This document shows, piece by piece, positions 15,641-23,951 of a stretch of 33,971 bases of DNA. Below the pieces are notes generated by a model. The model made no database searches, had not been told where the DNA came from, and worked only from the letters and a program-made list of their open reading frames with translations. The position numbers and the translations under genes were made by a program. Source of the DNA: Gammaproteobacteria bacterium (GTDB lineage Bacteria; Pseudomonadota; Gammaproteobacteria; Pseudomonadales; Azotimanducaceae); contig PBRP01000146.1 of NCBI GenBank assembly GCA_002726655.1, forward strand, positions 1 through 33,971. The letters run 5' to 3'. Every line of letters starts with the position of its first letter. Positions within the stretch are counted from its first letter, which is position 1.

Positions 15641-17170
15641 TTATGCAGACATTGCAATAGGAATTCTTTGAGTATAACTAATAGGTTTACTGGGGTCATA
15701 GCGAAGGGGGCTACTTGGTGGCACATCGGCTTCAGTGCGCGTATCCGCAAGATATTTCATCACCTTTTCTCTAAATGCTACAAGTTTTGATATCTCAAGA
15801 TTGTAGGGTTGAACATTGGGGTCCCCCTTCACCATTTGTCCTACAGATCCCATGTTGACCAGCGACTTGGGGTCGTAGTAATGGTTACCTATAAATAGTC
15901 CATCTCTTTCACATTGGCTATACAAGCTGGTCCCGGGGAATGGAATTGCGTAAAAGAGAGATAGGTTATCGAGTGGGAAACTTTGTATAAGTTGATATGT
16001 TTCTTCCAGTGTTTCTTCGGTTTCCTCGGGGAACCCAATAACAAAATAGCCGTAAAGATAAATATGAAAGTACTTTTCTTTAGTAAAAATTTGTCGCAAT
16101 TCCTCTATCTTTTTGTTTAGCAGACCTTTGCCAATAATTATGTTCCTTATATAGTCGGAGCCGGTTTCAAACGCCATGTGGAGGCGGACGAGGCCTGCAT
16201 CTGACATGGCATCAACAGCCTCTTCATCTAGTGTTCGGATGAACACACCGTTTTCCGTGGAGAACTGGATATCAAGGTTCTCCCTCACGATCATATCCAT
16301 GAGTCTAATTAGCTTTTTCTTGTTGATGGTCAGGTTGTCATCTGTAATATTAAAATACCTTAGGCCAAACTCATTAATGTAGTACTTCATCTCTGTGACG
16401 ACATTTTCTGGTGAGCGATAACGAATCGTTTTGCCATGTACAAAGTGCATACTGCAGAAGTTACATTGTTTAGGACACGATCTGCTTGATAGGATCGGAA
16501 CAGGAGTCTTTATCTCTACGCCTTTGGGATTGTGCCAGCCTGTTGTGTCTGTAAAATAATTAGAAATATCCAACATGTTTACACTGGGGAATTTGAGAGA
16601 ATCCAGGTCTTCAATAAAATTGGTTTTCTCATTTACGACTATTTTTCCATTGTGGTAGCAAGCAACGCCGTCTATCTCAGGGATCTTTGAATGGTTCTCT
16701 TCGGAAAGGTGATCCAAGATATCAACTAGCGCTTTCTCGCCTTCGCCAATTACCACATAATCAATCAGGTCTTTCTGTTCTTCCAGAATTTCTTTCGGAT
16801 AGATTGTTGGATGGATACCACCCACTGAAATTTTGATCTCCGGATTCGCCGCCTTTACCTGCTTAGCTAAATGCACGAGTGGGGGAAATAGACCGGAATA
16901 CATGCAGTTAATGCCGACAAACTCAATTTTCTCCTCGGAAATTTTGTCAAGCATCAATTGCGTAAGTAGTCTGACAGATTCACATTCAAAGGACTCAGGC
17001 ATTTCCAAATTGCGTTTTTGCTGCTCAACTCTTAGGTCCAACAAATGCACGTTGTGTCCTGCTGTACTAGCAGCCGAACCCAGATAAGTAATGTGAAGAG
17101 GAATACGGGGCTCTTCGGGCGTGTCATTCCACTCGATGTTTGCGAAAGGGTAGACTAAAAGTACATTCAT
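15641..17170 (-). CDS. B12-binding-domain radical SAM enzyme
   Basis: The 509-residue protein begins with a cobalamin-binding-type Rossmann domain (MNVLLVYPFANIEWNDTPEE at 1-20; ISVGGIHPTIYPKEIL at 114-129; VIGEGEKAL). The radical SAM core has C232-x3-C236-x2-C239 in SCPKQCNFCS, with FNITDDNLTINKKK and HMAFETGSDYIR in later strands and GFPEETEETLEETY near the end. Enzymes of this class methylate unactivated carbons, rearrange rings or couple carbons using cobalamin and SAM. It stands as a single minus-strand gene between the IS3 remnant and the GtrB remnant, inside a polysaccharide region, so a sugar or lipid substrate is likely but unproven. Confidence 0.88.
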   Translation of the reverse strand: MNVLLVYPFANIEWNDTPEEPRIPLHITYLGSAASTAGHNVHLLDLRVEQQKRNLEMPESFECESVRLLTQLMLDKISEEKIEFVGINCMYSGLFPPLVHLAKQVKAANPEIKISVGGIHPTIYPKEILEEQKDLIDYVVIGEGEKALVDILDHLSEENHSKIPEIDGVACYHNGKIVVNEKTNFIEDLDSLKFPSVNMLDISNYFTDTTGWHNPKGVEIKTPVPILSSRSCPKQCNFCSMHFVHGKTIRYRSPENVVTEMKYYINEFGLRYFNITDDNLTINKKKLIRLMDMIVRENLDIQFSTENGVFIRTLDEEAVDAMSDAGLVRLHMAFETGSDYIRNIIIGKGLLNKKIEELRQIFTKEKYFHIYLYGYFVIGFPEETEETLEETYQLIQSFPLDNLSLFYAIPFPGTSLYSQCERDGLFIGNHYYDPKSLVNMGSVGQMVKGDPNVQPYNLEISKLVAFREKVMKYLADTRTEADVPPSSPLRYDPSKPISYTQRIPIAMSA

Positions 17171-17300
17171 TGAGCAGGGATTCCATTAGATAGGTTTCAA
17201 TGATGAGAAAGGGTCCTAGACTTAACAGATCTCTTTTTCTGACTAACAGTTAGATTTTGTCTAATATCATCCACAAAAAGTAATCATAACTCAATCTATA

Positions 17301-17428
17301 TTAGTCCTTTTCAATGACCAGTGGGCGGTTGCCTATTTCTGTAAAGGCAATACCCACATATTCTGCAAGGATGTCGATAGGAATCAGTTGAACAATTGCG
17401 AAGAAAAGTATGCCGATAGTAATAGCTT
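17301..17428 (-). pseudogene. C-terminal remnant of a second GtrB-like glycosyltransferase
   Basis: On the minus strand the frame encodes ITIGILFFAIVQLIPIDIL followed by AEYVGIAFTEIGNRPLVIEK and a TAA at 17301-17303. This matches the last membrane helix and tail of the intact GtrB-like protein at 14339 (EYVGAILTEIKNRPLVIEKE). An in-frame stop closes the frame at about 17429, so the catalytic domain is gone. The remaining gap sequence between 17171 and 17561 shows no other gene except the short frame at 17509. Confidence 0.8.
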
Positions 17429-17508
17429 ACTCATAACGGTCCAGCGAGATGCAGTGGCTGCCTGTGATGCTAGGAGGTTATCGCTTGGTTCTTAGGTCGA
17501 AAGGAGGG

Positions 17509-17565
17509 ATGTTGAGTTTTCGACAAATATCTTTAAAATCTTCATCAAAGGAGCGAAGGGCATGA
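17509..17565 (+). CDS. Possible 18-codon leader or vestigial frame coupled to the methyltransferase gene
   Basis: AAGGAGGG sits directly ahead of an ATG at 17509, and the frame (MLSFRQISLK and on) stops at a TGA that overlaps the next gene's ATG as ATGA. It could be a short coupling peptide for the methyltransferase or the vestige of a truncated gene. It has no recognisable function, and the spacing of the Shine-Dalgarno to its ATG is short. Confidence 0.25.
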   Translation: MLSFRQISLKSSSKERRA

Positions 17566-18461
17566 CGCAGCATAATCTTCATGACAAATGCCCTCTTTGC
17601 GGCTCATCTGATATCAAGAACAAATACGAAAAATCGAAATATACCCTGGATCGCTGCAACAACTGCACTGTTGTTTTTGTTAAGAATATTCTGTCCAAAG
17701 AAGAAATCAACCGAGTCTATCGAGAAGCATTTGACGACGGTGTATATACCGATACCAACACTGATTACCTCAACTTCTACTATGAAAAGCTCATCGGCGA
17801 AATAGATCTGCTGTGTCCAGGCAAAGGTAGTGTTCTGGATATTGGTTGCTCAGCAGGGCAGTTCTTAGATGTCATGGAAGGATGGACGCGACATGGAGTT
17901 GAAATATCGCAACGCTATGCTGAAATTGCGCAAGCAAAGTATGGTGAGAATATTTTTATTGGAAACATTGAAGATTACCCCCTTGATCATGGGCCGTTTG
18001 ATCTCATTACGCTTCAAGATGTCTTAGATCATTTCACCGACCCTTCCAGGGTTCTCGCCAGTTGCGAAAAGTTACTCAAACCAGGTGGTCATATAGTTAT
18101 AAAGGTTCACAACATCGGGTGCCTTTATGCAAAGATTACCCGCGGCAACTTCTACGCGATTATTCCACCGACGCATCTTTTCTATTTTACTATTGAATCT
18201 CTTCACCACCTCTTGCATCGCCATAACTTTTCTGTGGTGGACCACAAGTTCATTCCACATCGGCTCAAACTGCAGACAATATTTTCGCGACTATCGAGAG
18301 ATAATCATGAGAGTATCTATTTCAAAATATATGAGACACTCAAAGGTACCTACATTGGAGATAAAATTTCAGTGCGCAAAAACCTGCATGACATAGTCAC
18401 TCTTTTTGCGAAGAAGGAAGATAAGCTTATGGACTTGACCAATGCCAGTGGCAATAAGTGA
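17562..18461 (+). CDS. Class I SAM-dependent methyltransferase with N-terminal zinc ribbon
   Basis: The 299-residue enzyme starts with a rubredoxin-like zinc ribbon (C10-P-L-C13 and C32-N-N-C35), followed by a Methyltransf_23-type SAM domain: VLDIGCSAGQF at 91-101 (motif I), acidic residue in GVEIS, FDLITLQDVLDHFTDP and LLKPGGHIVIKV. Such proteins are frequent in O-antigen and capsule islands and methylate sugars or lipid heads. AAGGAG lies about ten bases upstream of the ATG. It is the first gene of a two-gene plus-strand unit with the radical SAM gene at 18496. The substrate cannot be inferred from the sequence. Confidence 0.85.
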   Translation: MTQHNLHDKCPLCGSSDIKNKYEKSKYTLDRCNNCTVVFVKNILSKEEINRVYREAFDDGVYTDTNTDYLNFYYEKLIGEIDLLCPGKGSVLDIGCSAGQFLDVMEGWTRHGVEISQRYAEIAQAKYGENIFIGNIEDYPLDHGPFDLITLQDVLDHFTDPSRVLASCEKLLKPGGHIVIKVHNIGCLYAKITRGNFYAIIPPTHLFYFTIESLHHLLHRHNFSVVDHKFIPHRLKLQTIFSRLSRDNHESIYFKIYETLKGTYIGDKISVRKNLHDIVTLFAKKEDKLMDLTNASGNK

Positions 18462-18495
18462 AACGGCTATGATGTCTTATTCCCTGGAGCACTAG

Positions 18496-19524
18496 ATGCA
18501 AGATATCGCTTACTATTTCGAGATGTCCAAAAATATCCGCTCGCTCAGGGCAGTCCCGAAAATCTGGAATTATTTGAAATATCGTTGCTCCAGGAAAACG
18601 GTTCACACCCCTATACAGAGATACACACCGCAGATAGGTTCCCTTTTTCTTGCCAAACGTTGCAATTTGAGATGCGACTACTGTAGTACCGAAAATGTCA
18701 TGAGCCAAAGTCGGGATAAGGGCAAATGGCGAGAAGAGGAAGCTACCATTGAGATTGTCAAACAGGTCTTTACCAATCCTTTATTGCAAAATTGCCTGCT
18801 GATAGACCTCCTTGGTGGTGAACCCCTCCTTGTGAAAGACCTGGAAGAGATTGTCTCGTTCCTGTCTCAGCGCGGACATATGACCAATATGGTAACCAAC
18901 GGGATTCTTCTCAAGAAGCGGATTCGTGGTCTTAAAGAGGCGGGAATTACCCGGATTAATATTTCCCTATATGAAGAGAACAAGAAGCACATGGAGTCTG
19001 ATCTTCAATCCATCAATGAGGTATTTCGTGTTCACACGAGCATGGTACTCCAGAGAAGCCTTATAGCCGCTAATGCAGAGGAGATTATCTCACGGGCTCA
19101 TTTTGTCAGAGATGCAGGTGCAAGAAGTTTGAGGTTTTTCATCTATCGGCCGGTTGGTGCAAGCAACATTCCTGAGGAGGTGATCTCCGATGTCGACCTT
19201 GAATACAGGGATTTTCAAACACGCCTCAATGAACTTTTACCAGGCTTTTGTATCTGGCCAGCACCAATTAAGCGTGGAACAATCGAAAAGCGATGTGCGC
19301 AACTATGGCAGAGAGTTGATGTCGACATGAAAGGGAGGGTTTTTATCTGTTGTGGATCAGATAACATGCTTGAAGGAGAAAATAGTAATCTATTTGAAGC
19401 TGAGCCATCGGCTCTTTTTGATCACCCAACCTGGAAGGAATTACGTGGAAACTTGATGGATCCAACACTTGCCCCCCCTGAGCTCTGCAAGGACTGTAAC
19501 CTTCTAGGTGATCCTGGTTGGTGA
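18496..19524 (+). CDS. Radical SAM enzyme with C-terminal cysteine (SPASM/twitch-like) region
   Basis: The [4Fe-4S]-SAM motif is C56-N-L-R-C60-D-Y-C63, with GGEP at 107-110 and MVTNGILLKK and ITRINISLYEE further on. The C-terminal part has additional cysteines (RCAQLW, FICCGSDNM, LCKDCNLLG), typical of SPASM or twitch domains that bind one or two auxiliary clusters. Length is 342 residues. GGAG lies eight bases before the ATG. It is cotranscribed with the zinc-ribbon methyltransferase. SPASM-type enzymes modify peptides, but several in polysaccharide islands act on sugars or lipids; no peptide precursor gene is visible beside it. Confidence 0.87.
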   Translation: MQDIAYYFEMSKNIRSLRAVPKIWNYLKYRCSRKTVHTPIQRYTPQIGSLFLAKRCNLRCDYCSTENVMSQSRDKGKWREEEATIEIVKQVFTNPLLQNCLLIDLLGGEPLLVKDLEEIVSFLSQRGHMTNMVTNGILLKKRIRGLKEAGITRINISLYEENKKHMESDLQSINEVFRVHTSMVLQRSLIAANAEEIISRAHFVRDAGARSLRFFIYRPVGASNIPEEVISDVDLEYRDFQTRLNELLPGFCIWPAPIKRGTIEKRCAQLWQRVDVDMKGRVFICCGSDNMLEGENSNLFEAEPSALFDHPTWKELRGNLMDPTLAPPELCKDCNLLGDPGW

Positions 19525-19580
19525 AATGTTCCCGGTTTTGTCAGCCCTGAATATTGTGCGAACCGGCTGATTGACATAGA

Positions 19581-20435
19581 TTATCCTAATTCCATCTGAT
19601 CAAACTTAATCCCACTCGTATTCCTGTACCAATCATATAGCTCTGAGATGGCGACTTCAGGCTCAGTGAAGCTAAAGTTGCCGAACTCCTGCAGAAACCG
19701 GGTGTTGTCACCAGAATATTCCGTGTTCATCCCCTCTTGTTTGACTTCAATTATTAGATCGCCGCCGTCTACATCCCTGATCATTGCAGCATAGGTTAGA
19801 AAATCAATTGGGTCGCTGGTACAAATATTATAGGATTTTTGCAGAGGATCATTCTTTATGAAGATTTCCAGCATTCTGGAAAAATCATTAACATAGAGAT
19901 AATCAAATAGCATATTCCTGTTGATCGAAATATCTTTGCCTGCCAGAACTCGGCATATATTATTTGAAATGAAACGGCGCGTATAATCTTCATACTTACC
20001 GTAGATCCCAAACACCCTCAAATTAGTAATGTTCTTTGGGTCGTCCTCAACATTCTTCGCAATAACATATTTTGAAAATCCATAAATATCTGCTGGTACA
20101 TAGTCGCCAAAAAAGTCTTCTCTCACCAGTGGAGGGATAAGATTTTTTGGTCCATAGTCGGATCCAGACCCGACGCAGATCAATTTGCCGAAGGATTTTG
20201 AACATCGCTCAAGGTTGAAATACATCTTCAGGTTCTGTTCAACTGATGTGAGTGTCACACCACAGTGAACAACCACGTCAAATTGATCTTGATCCAGATA
20301 ATTTTCAACAGCGTCTGTATCAACTAAATCAAGATCACCTCTTTTGGGGCAGGAGACATTTTCATATCGCTCCTGATAATACTCACTTAGATTTCGCCCT
20401 ACGAAGCCATTTGTGCCGGTGATAAGAATCTTCAT
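19581..20435 (-). CDS. NAD(P)-dependent epimerase/dehydratase or reductase (extended SDR)
   Basis: The 284-residue protein has the dinucleotide-binding start MKILITGTNGFVGRN (GxxGxxG at 7-13), VVVHCGV, a catalytic-type CVGSGSDYG stretch and Y118-G-F-S-K122. Nucleotide-sugar epimerases, dehydratases and 4-ketoreductases share this fold. It is the last gene of a minus-strand block that contains the YerE-like ThDP enzyme, so reduction of the acetyl group or of a keto sugar, as proposed for YerF in yersiniose synthesis, is a reasonable guess; resemblance to YerF itself was not tested. It converges with the radical SAM gene that ends at 19524. Confidence 0.82.
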   Translation of the reverse strand: MKILITGTNGFVGRNLSEYYQERYENVSCPKRGDLDLVDTDAVENYLDQDQFDVVVHCGVTLTSVEQNLKMYFNLERCSKSFGKLICVGSGSDYGPKNLIPPLVREDFFGDYVPADIYGFSKYVIAKNVEDDPKNITNLRVFGIYGKYEDYTRRFISNNICRVLAGKDISINRNMLFDYLYVNDFSRMLEIFIKNDPLQKSYNICTSDPIDFLTYAAMIRDVDGGDLIIEVKQEGMNTEYSGDNTRFLQEFGNFSFTEPEVAISELYDWYRNTSGIKFDQMELG

Positions 20436-20462
20436 TTAATATGTCCACAATTCATGATCTGC

Positions 20463-21461
20463 CTACACACGTATCAGTTCCAATAGTCGTTCACAGTCGT
20501 CATCCAAATCATCAACAGTGCATACCATTGGTGCCATGCATCTATCGCAAATGTTGATTTTGCTTCGCCTTTTCTCCAGTAGCTCAATTTGCAAATCCCG
20601 CAACCGTTCTCCCTGCCAGATCTCCCTGGCAGACTCTTTACTCACATCGCCAATGAGTACCTCCCTGCTCCAATCGAGTGTACAACCACTTGTTGTGCCA
20701 TCTAGATTAAAATGTAGATACATAAATGGGAAGGGACACACATGCTTGTATCCGTGTACTTTTTGACCATACATGCCGGTCGTCTCAACATCGAACTTAT
20801 TGGCCTCTGGCCATTGGGGCACGACATTTTCGATGAAAATCTCATCACAGATATCACCAAAGCGGGCGTAGAATAATTGCTTTTCCTGTTCTATCATTCC
20901 AACATCGACAATCTTCACATAAATGCGAAGCTGCTTTCGGTTGTTGTATAGGTGCTCAATGTTCTGGACAAACTCCTTTATGTCAATTTTTGTGCCTGCA
21001 GTCTTCAGATAGTCTTCTTCAGTTAAACCCTCAACTGAGATATTGATTCGCGTAAGGCCAGCCTCAACAATGGCCAAATTGAGTTCTGGATTCAGCTTGG
21101 CGCCATGAGTAAACATCTCTATTTCTTCAGCAACATTCCTGGAGCTGGAATAGGCAATCATCTCCGGCAATTTTGAATGTAGGGTAGGTTCACCATGATT
21201 GCCAATTTTTATCTTTCTAATTTTGTCTTCAAAATCAGTTAGGTCATCAACAATTTTCTTGAACAGCGTAACGTCCATCAACCCAAGTTTGACGCCCTTT
21301 TCCTTCAGTGCTGCCTGGTTTGACTGGAAGCAGAAACTGCACCTGAAATTGCACACACTGCAGACATCGATATGTACTGAATAGGGGGTCCTCAGTGGTA
21401 CAGCGTCCTGTAACGCCGTCTTTGTTGATGAAAATATCCTGGCTTGGTTTTTTGCTTTCAT
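20463..21461 (-). CDS. Radical SAM protein with SPASM domain
   Basis: The core motif is C37-N-F-R-C41-S-F-C44 after YSVHIDVCSV, followed by KIGNHGEPTLH (the GGEP equivalent) and ITRINISVEGL. The C-terminal third has the SPASM arrangement: CPFPFMYLHFNLDGTTSGC, then ICDRCMAPMVC. The 332-residue protein lies between the methyltransferase at 21547 and the SDR at 19581 on the same strand. Together with the other two radical SAM genes it makes the island unusually rich in radical chemistry. Substrate unknown. Confidence 0.87.
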   Translation of the reverse strand: MKAKNQARIFSSTKTALQDAVPLRTPYSVHIDVCSVCNFRCSFCFQSNQAALKEKGVKLGLMDVTLFKKIVDDLTDFEDKIRKIKIGNHGEPTLHSKLPEMIAYSSSRNVAEEIEMFTHGAKLNPELNLAIVEAGLTRINISVEGLTEEDYLKTAGTKIDIKEFVQNIEHLYNNRKQLRIYVKIVDVGMIEQEKQLFYARFGDICDEIFIENVVPQWPEANKFDVETTGMYGQKVHGYKHVCPFPFMYLHFNLDGTTSGCTLDWSREVLIGDVSKESAREIWQGERLRDLQIELLEKRRSKINICDRCMAPMVCTVDDLDDDCERLLELIRV

Positions 21462-21546
21462 GAGATCAAAAGTACCTTTCCGGGTTTTGAGTATGACTGA
21501 CCCTGGCCCTGCGTATACTCCTGCACCTGGGAACCTAGACGAGTTT

Positions 21547-22692
21547 CTATTTGTCCGCTATAAAATCAATCTGGTTTCCGCGAAGTATAGCCACATCACT
21601 TATGATGTCCATTTGTCTAATGGTTTGTAAGACCTCATCGGGATAAAGCCCGGGCACCATAATAATGATCAGGTCAATTTCACCTTTCAGCAGTCGCTCT
21701 GGTGCTACGATATCCAGGTGCAGGACCGGTGTGCGTTTTCCGTGTTTGAATACTGCGGAATCGACGACGAAACTTAGGTCGTCAAGCTCGCTCAAGGCCA
21801 GTAAAGCGAGAGTTCTATGGCCAGCACCCCATACTGCAACCTTCTTGCCCTGATCTACATAATCAGACACCGTTTTTCGAAGATCCTGAGATAGCTTCAA
21901 AATCTCGGAATACCGGTCCGTGAGAGCCAGTTGCGCTCTTTTTTGGACGGTTATAGCGATATCATTTCTTTCGTTGATGAGTTCACATTCAAGAACATCA
22001 AACCCGTGTGCTTCAAAGGCATGGGATAAGGTCTGCTGAGTAAAGTAGGAGAGGTGATCGGCAACAAATTCATACAAACAATTACTCTCCAGCAGGTATT
22101 CCAGATTAGGCACAGTGACGAAACCTACGCCTTCAGTCGTGGTGTTTGCATAGATCTTTTCAATAATTGAGGCTGGATCTGGTAGGTGCTCAAAATAATT
22201 GAGTGAAATAAACGCATCGTAAGGTCCGCCTTCCACTAGATCCAGATCGCCGATATAGCCCTGAATCATTGTTCTTCCGGCTGCTCTGCCAACCGCTACT
22301 GATTCCGCAGAAAATTCGATTCCCACGGCATCCATACCTGCTTCCGACATTATGTCCAGCATGTGTCCCTTAGCACTTCCCACCTCCAGAGCTTTCTTTC
22401 CCTTTAAGTTGAATGCTGTAACCAGGTGAGTCATTTGCTCGAGGCGGGTTAGCCTGGTTTTTTCGGAAAAAGAGGTCGCAGTGATTACCTCCTTGTAATA
22501 GGAGACAGGATCCAGACAGTGTTGAACCAAACCACAATTCCCGCACTGATAGATATCTAGCGCTATCCCCTTATCAGAAGATAACTCCTCATCGGTTGGA
22601 TAAAACTGAGCGGCTCTGGGCATACCGTTAAGCGCCAGTATCGGATCTGCAGTGAGGGCTCGCCCACACAACCTGCACGCGGTGAACTCCAC
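21547..22692 (-). CDS. Sugar C-methyltransferase-like protein (zinc-binding, SAM and C-terminal domains)
   Basis: The three-domain layout is that of nucleotide-sugar C-methyltransferases. A zinc site (C6-R-L-C9, C50-G-N-C53) is followed by a SAM domain (ALEVGSAKGHM at 101-111, FISLNYFEHLPDP) and a C-terminal domain with VAVWGAGHRTLALLAL and VDSAVFKHGKRTPV. Known relatives add methyl groups to C3 of keto-deoxysugars. The start is a GTG at 22692 directly after the TGA of the aldolase gene, with GGGGAG upstream, so the two are coupled. Acting on a CDP-4-keto-dideoxyhexose from the ddh genes would fit, but an aldolase-derived substrate is equally possible. Confidence 0.85.
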   Translation of the reverse strand: MEFTACRLCGRALTADPILALNGMPRAAQFYPTDEELSSDKGIALDIYQCGNCGLVQHCLDPVSYYKEVITATSFSEKTRLTRLEQMTHLVTAFNLKGKKALEVGSAKGHMLDIMSEAGMDAVGIEFSAESVAVGRAAGRTMIQGYIGDLDLVEGGPYDAFISLNYFEHLPDPASIIEKIYANTTTEGVGFVTVPNLEYLLESNCLYEFVADHLSYFTQQTLSHAFEAHGFDVLECELINERNDIAITVQKRAQLALTDRYSEILKLSQDLRKTVSDYVDQGKKVAVWGAGHRTLALLALSELDDLSFVVDSAVFKHGKRTPVLHLDIVAPERLLKGEIDLIIIMVPGLYPDEVLQTIRQMDIISDVAILRGNQIDFIADK

Positions 22693-23481
22693 TCAGGGGT
22701 TCTCCCCAATTCTTGTTTCGAGCATTGCTATTCTCTTCTCATCTTCGCCCTTGATTCTGTGGTAGTAACGTCTTTTACTTTTCAACCACAAGAGCTCAAA
22801 CAGAATCCCCGCTTTTAGGCCCTCGTCGATTGTATTGATTGCACTGGCTTCATAAACCGTTTTTCTGGTCTCGTACTTGTCGATGAGTTTCTGTGAGACC
22901 AGCGTCGTCAGGAATTCCTTTGATTCTGGAGAAACTGCACCGCCCACTGCGGTTCTGAGTCCCTTGTCCCTGCATTTCTTGAATATGTCAGTGCACATCT
23001 CCAGCATCTCATCACTGTTGGCGAAGGTGCGATCCTTGCCCATTGAAGCAGTGAAGTCGACTCGACCAATTGTGATGCTCTTGAGGATGTCTAGCTTCTT
23101 TAAGGCCAGTATCTCGTCGATATTGTGATAAGCCGTGATGGTTTCGATATTGATGGCGAACTCTATGTCTTTTTGATTGTCTTCGGCTATGAAGGTGTTT
23201 ATAGCGTCCAGAAATTTGCTGGCTGCAAATGCCGTTTCTGCCATAGGCGCAACAATACCCTTCGTGCCCAGTGTCAGAGCGCTATACATATCGGTAACGG
23301 CTTCGACACCACCTATTTTGAGGATAATAGGCAAATCAACCCGGCTCGCAATATCCTTTAGCCTCATGAGTTCTGTATCGCGACTTCCCTCATTTTCATA
23401 TTCAGCCTTGATTTCAAAAACACCATATTCATCCCGCAACTTTTTAAGAATTTCTATCATTTCGTATTCAAGAATATTCAT
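22693..23481 (-). CDS. HpcH/HpaI aldolase / citrate lyase beta-like protein
   Basis: The 262-residue TIM-barrel protein shows LPIILKIGGVEAVTDMY, GTKGIVAPMAETAFAA, EFAINIETITAY (metal-binding Glu) and SITIGRVDFTASMG (metal-binding Asp), the hallmarks of class II pyruvate-dependent aldolases. These cleave or form bonds between pyruvate or oxaloacetate and an aldehyde, or lyse acyl-CoA thioesters. Its ATG follows at once on the TAA of the HAD remnant, and its stop abuts the GTG of the methyltransferase gene, so it sits in a tight operon. A role in making or recycling a branched or higher-carbon sugar is inference. Confidence 0.87.
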   Translation of the reverse strand: MNILEYEMIEILKKLRDEYGVFEIKAEYENEGSRDTELMRLKDIASRVDLPIILKIGGVEAVTDMYSALTLGTKGIVAPMAETAFAASKFLDAINTFIAEDNQKDIEFAINIETITAYHNIDEILALKKLDILKSITIGRVDFTASMGKDRTFANSDEMLEMCTDIFKKCRDKGLRTAVGGAVSPESKEFLTTLVSQKLIDKYETRKTVYEASAINTIDEGLKAGILFELLWLKSKRRYYHRIKGEDEKRIAMLETRIGENP

Positions 23482-23951
23482 TTAGTCCTCAGCTATATGT
23501 CTGTAAAGTTCTCTTAGATTTCTAATGATCAAAACATCCGGGTTTTCATGCTTACTATTTTCATCAGTTAATATGGATTTACTATTGTTTTGGATCGCCA
23601 TCACAATGTCGCTTTGATATGAATCACCAATCACCAATCACCAGCGTCTGGTGTGCTTTCGCCTCGCGGTCTTTCATTATCTTTTTTAGTATATACGTAT
23701 TCGGTTTTCTAACAATATCGTCTGGTTCTCTGCAAGATGCACCCGTAACAGCACCCACCATCGCACCACTGGCAGGTCTCATCTGCTGATCCTGATCAGG
23801 AAAGCAGGCATCGACATTACAAGCGACAATTCGCCCGCCATTTTCAAGGATTGAATAAGGTTTGGCGCACCGTCAGCGGGTCGATCACCAAAGTAGAGTG
23901 CCCCATCGAGGTCAAAGACGAATAATTTTATGCCATCTGTGATTTTGGCAA
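23482..23951 (-). pseudogene. HAD-superfamily (NagD/PGP-type) phosphatase remnant
   Basis: Minus-strand translation gives FVFDLDGALYFGD (the DxD nucleophile motif), then VACNVDACFPDQD, VRKPNTYILKKIM and TLVIGD, which are ordered motifs of HAD-IIA phosphatases. Between the first and second segments the frame changes and roughly 100 residues of the cap domain are missing. At the TLVIGD motif three copies of the 7-mer ATCACCA (23623-23643) stand where two would keep the frame; with two copies the protein would continue GDSYQSDIVMAI to a TAA at 23482. It therefore has at least two lesions. Flanking genes are intact and in the same orientation, so it was part of their operon. Confidence 0.82.
23623..23643. 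repeat. Triple tandem 7-mer ATCACCA inside the HAD remnant
   Basis: Three perfect copies of ATCACCA stand head to tail. Removing one copy restores the GDS.QSDI motif of the HAD frame, so this is probably a slippage duplication that broke the gene. Confidence 0.85.

Noticed and set aside
19525-19580. Bidirectional terminator between convergent genes
   Set aside because: CCGGTT/AACCGG and TCAGCC/GGCTGA can pair, but the stems cross each other and no T-run follows; too weak to list.
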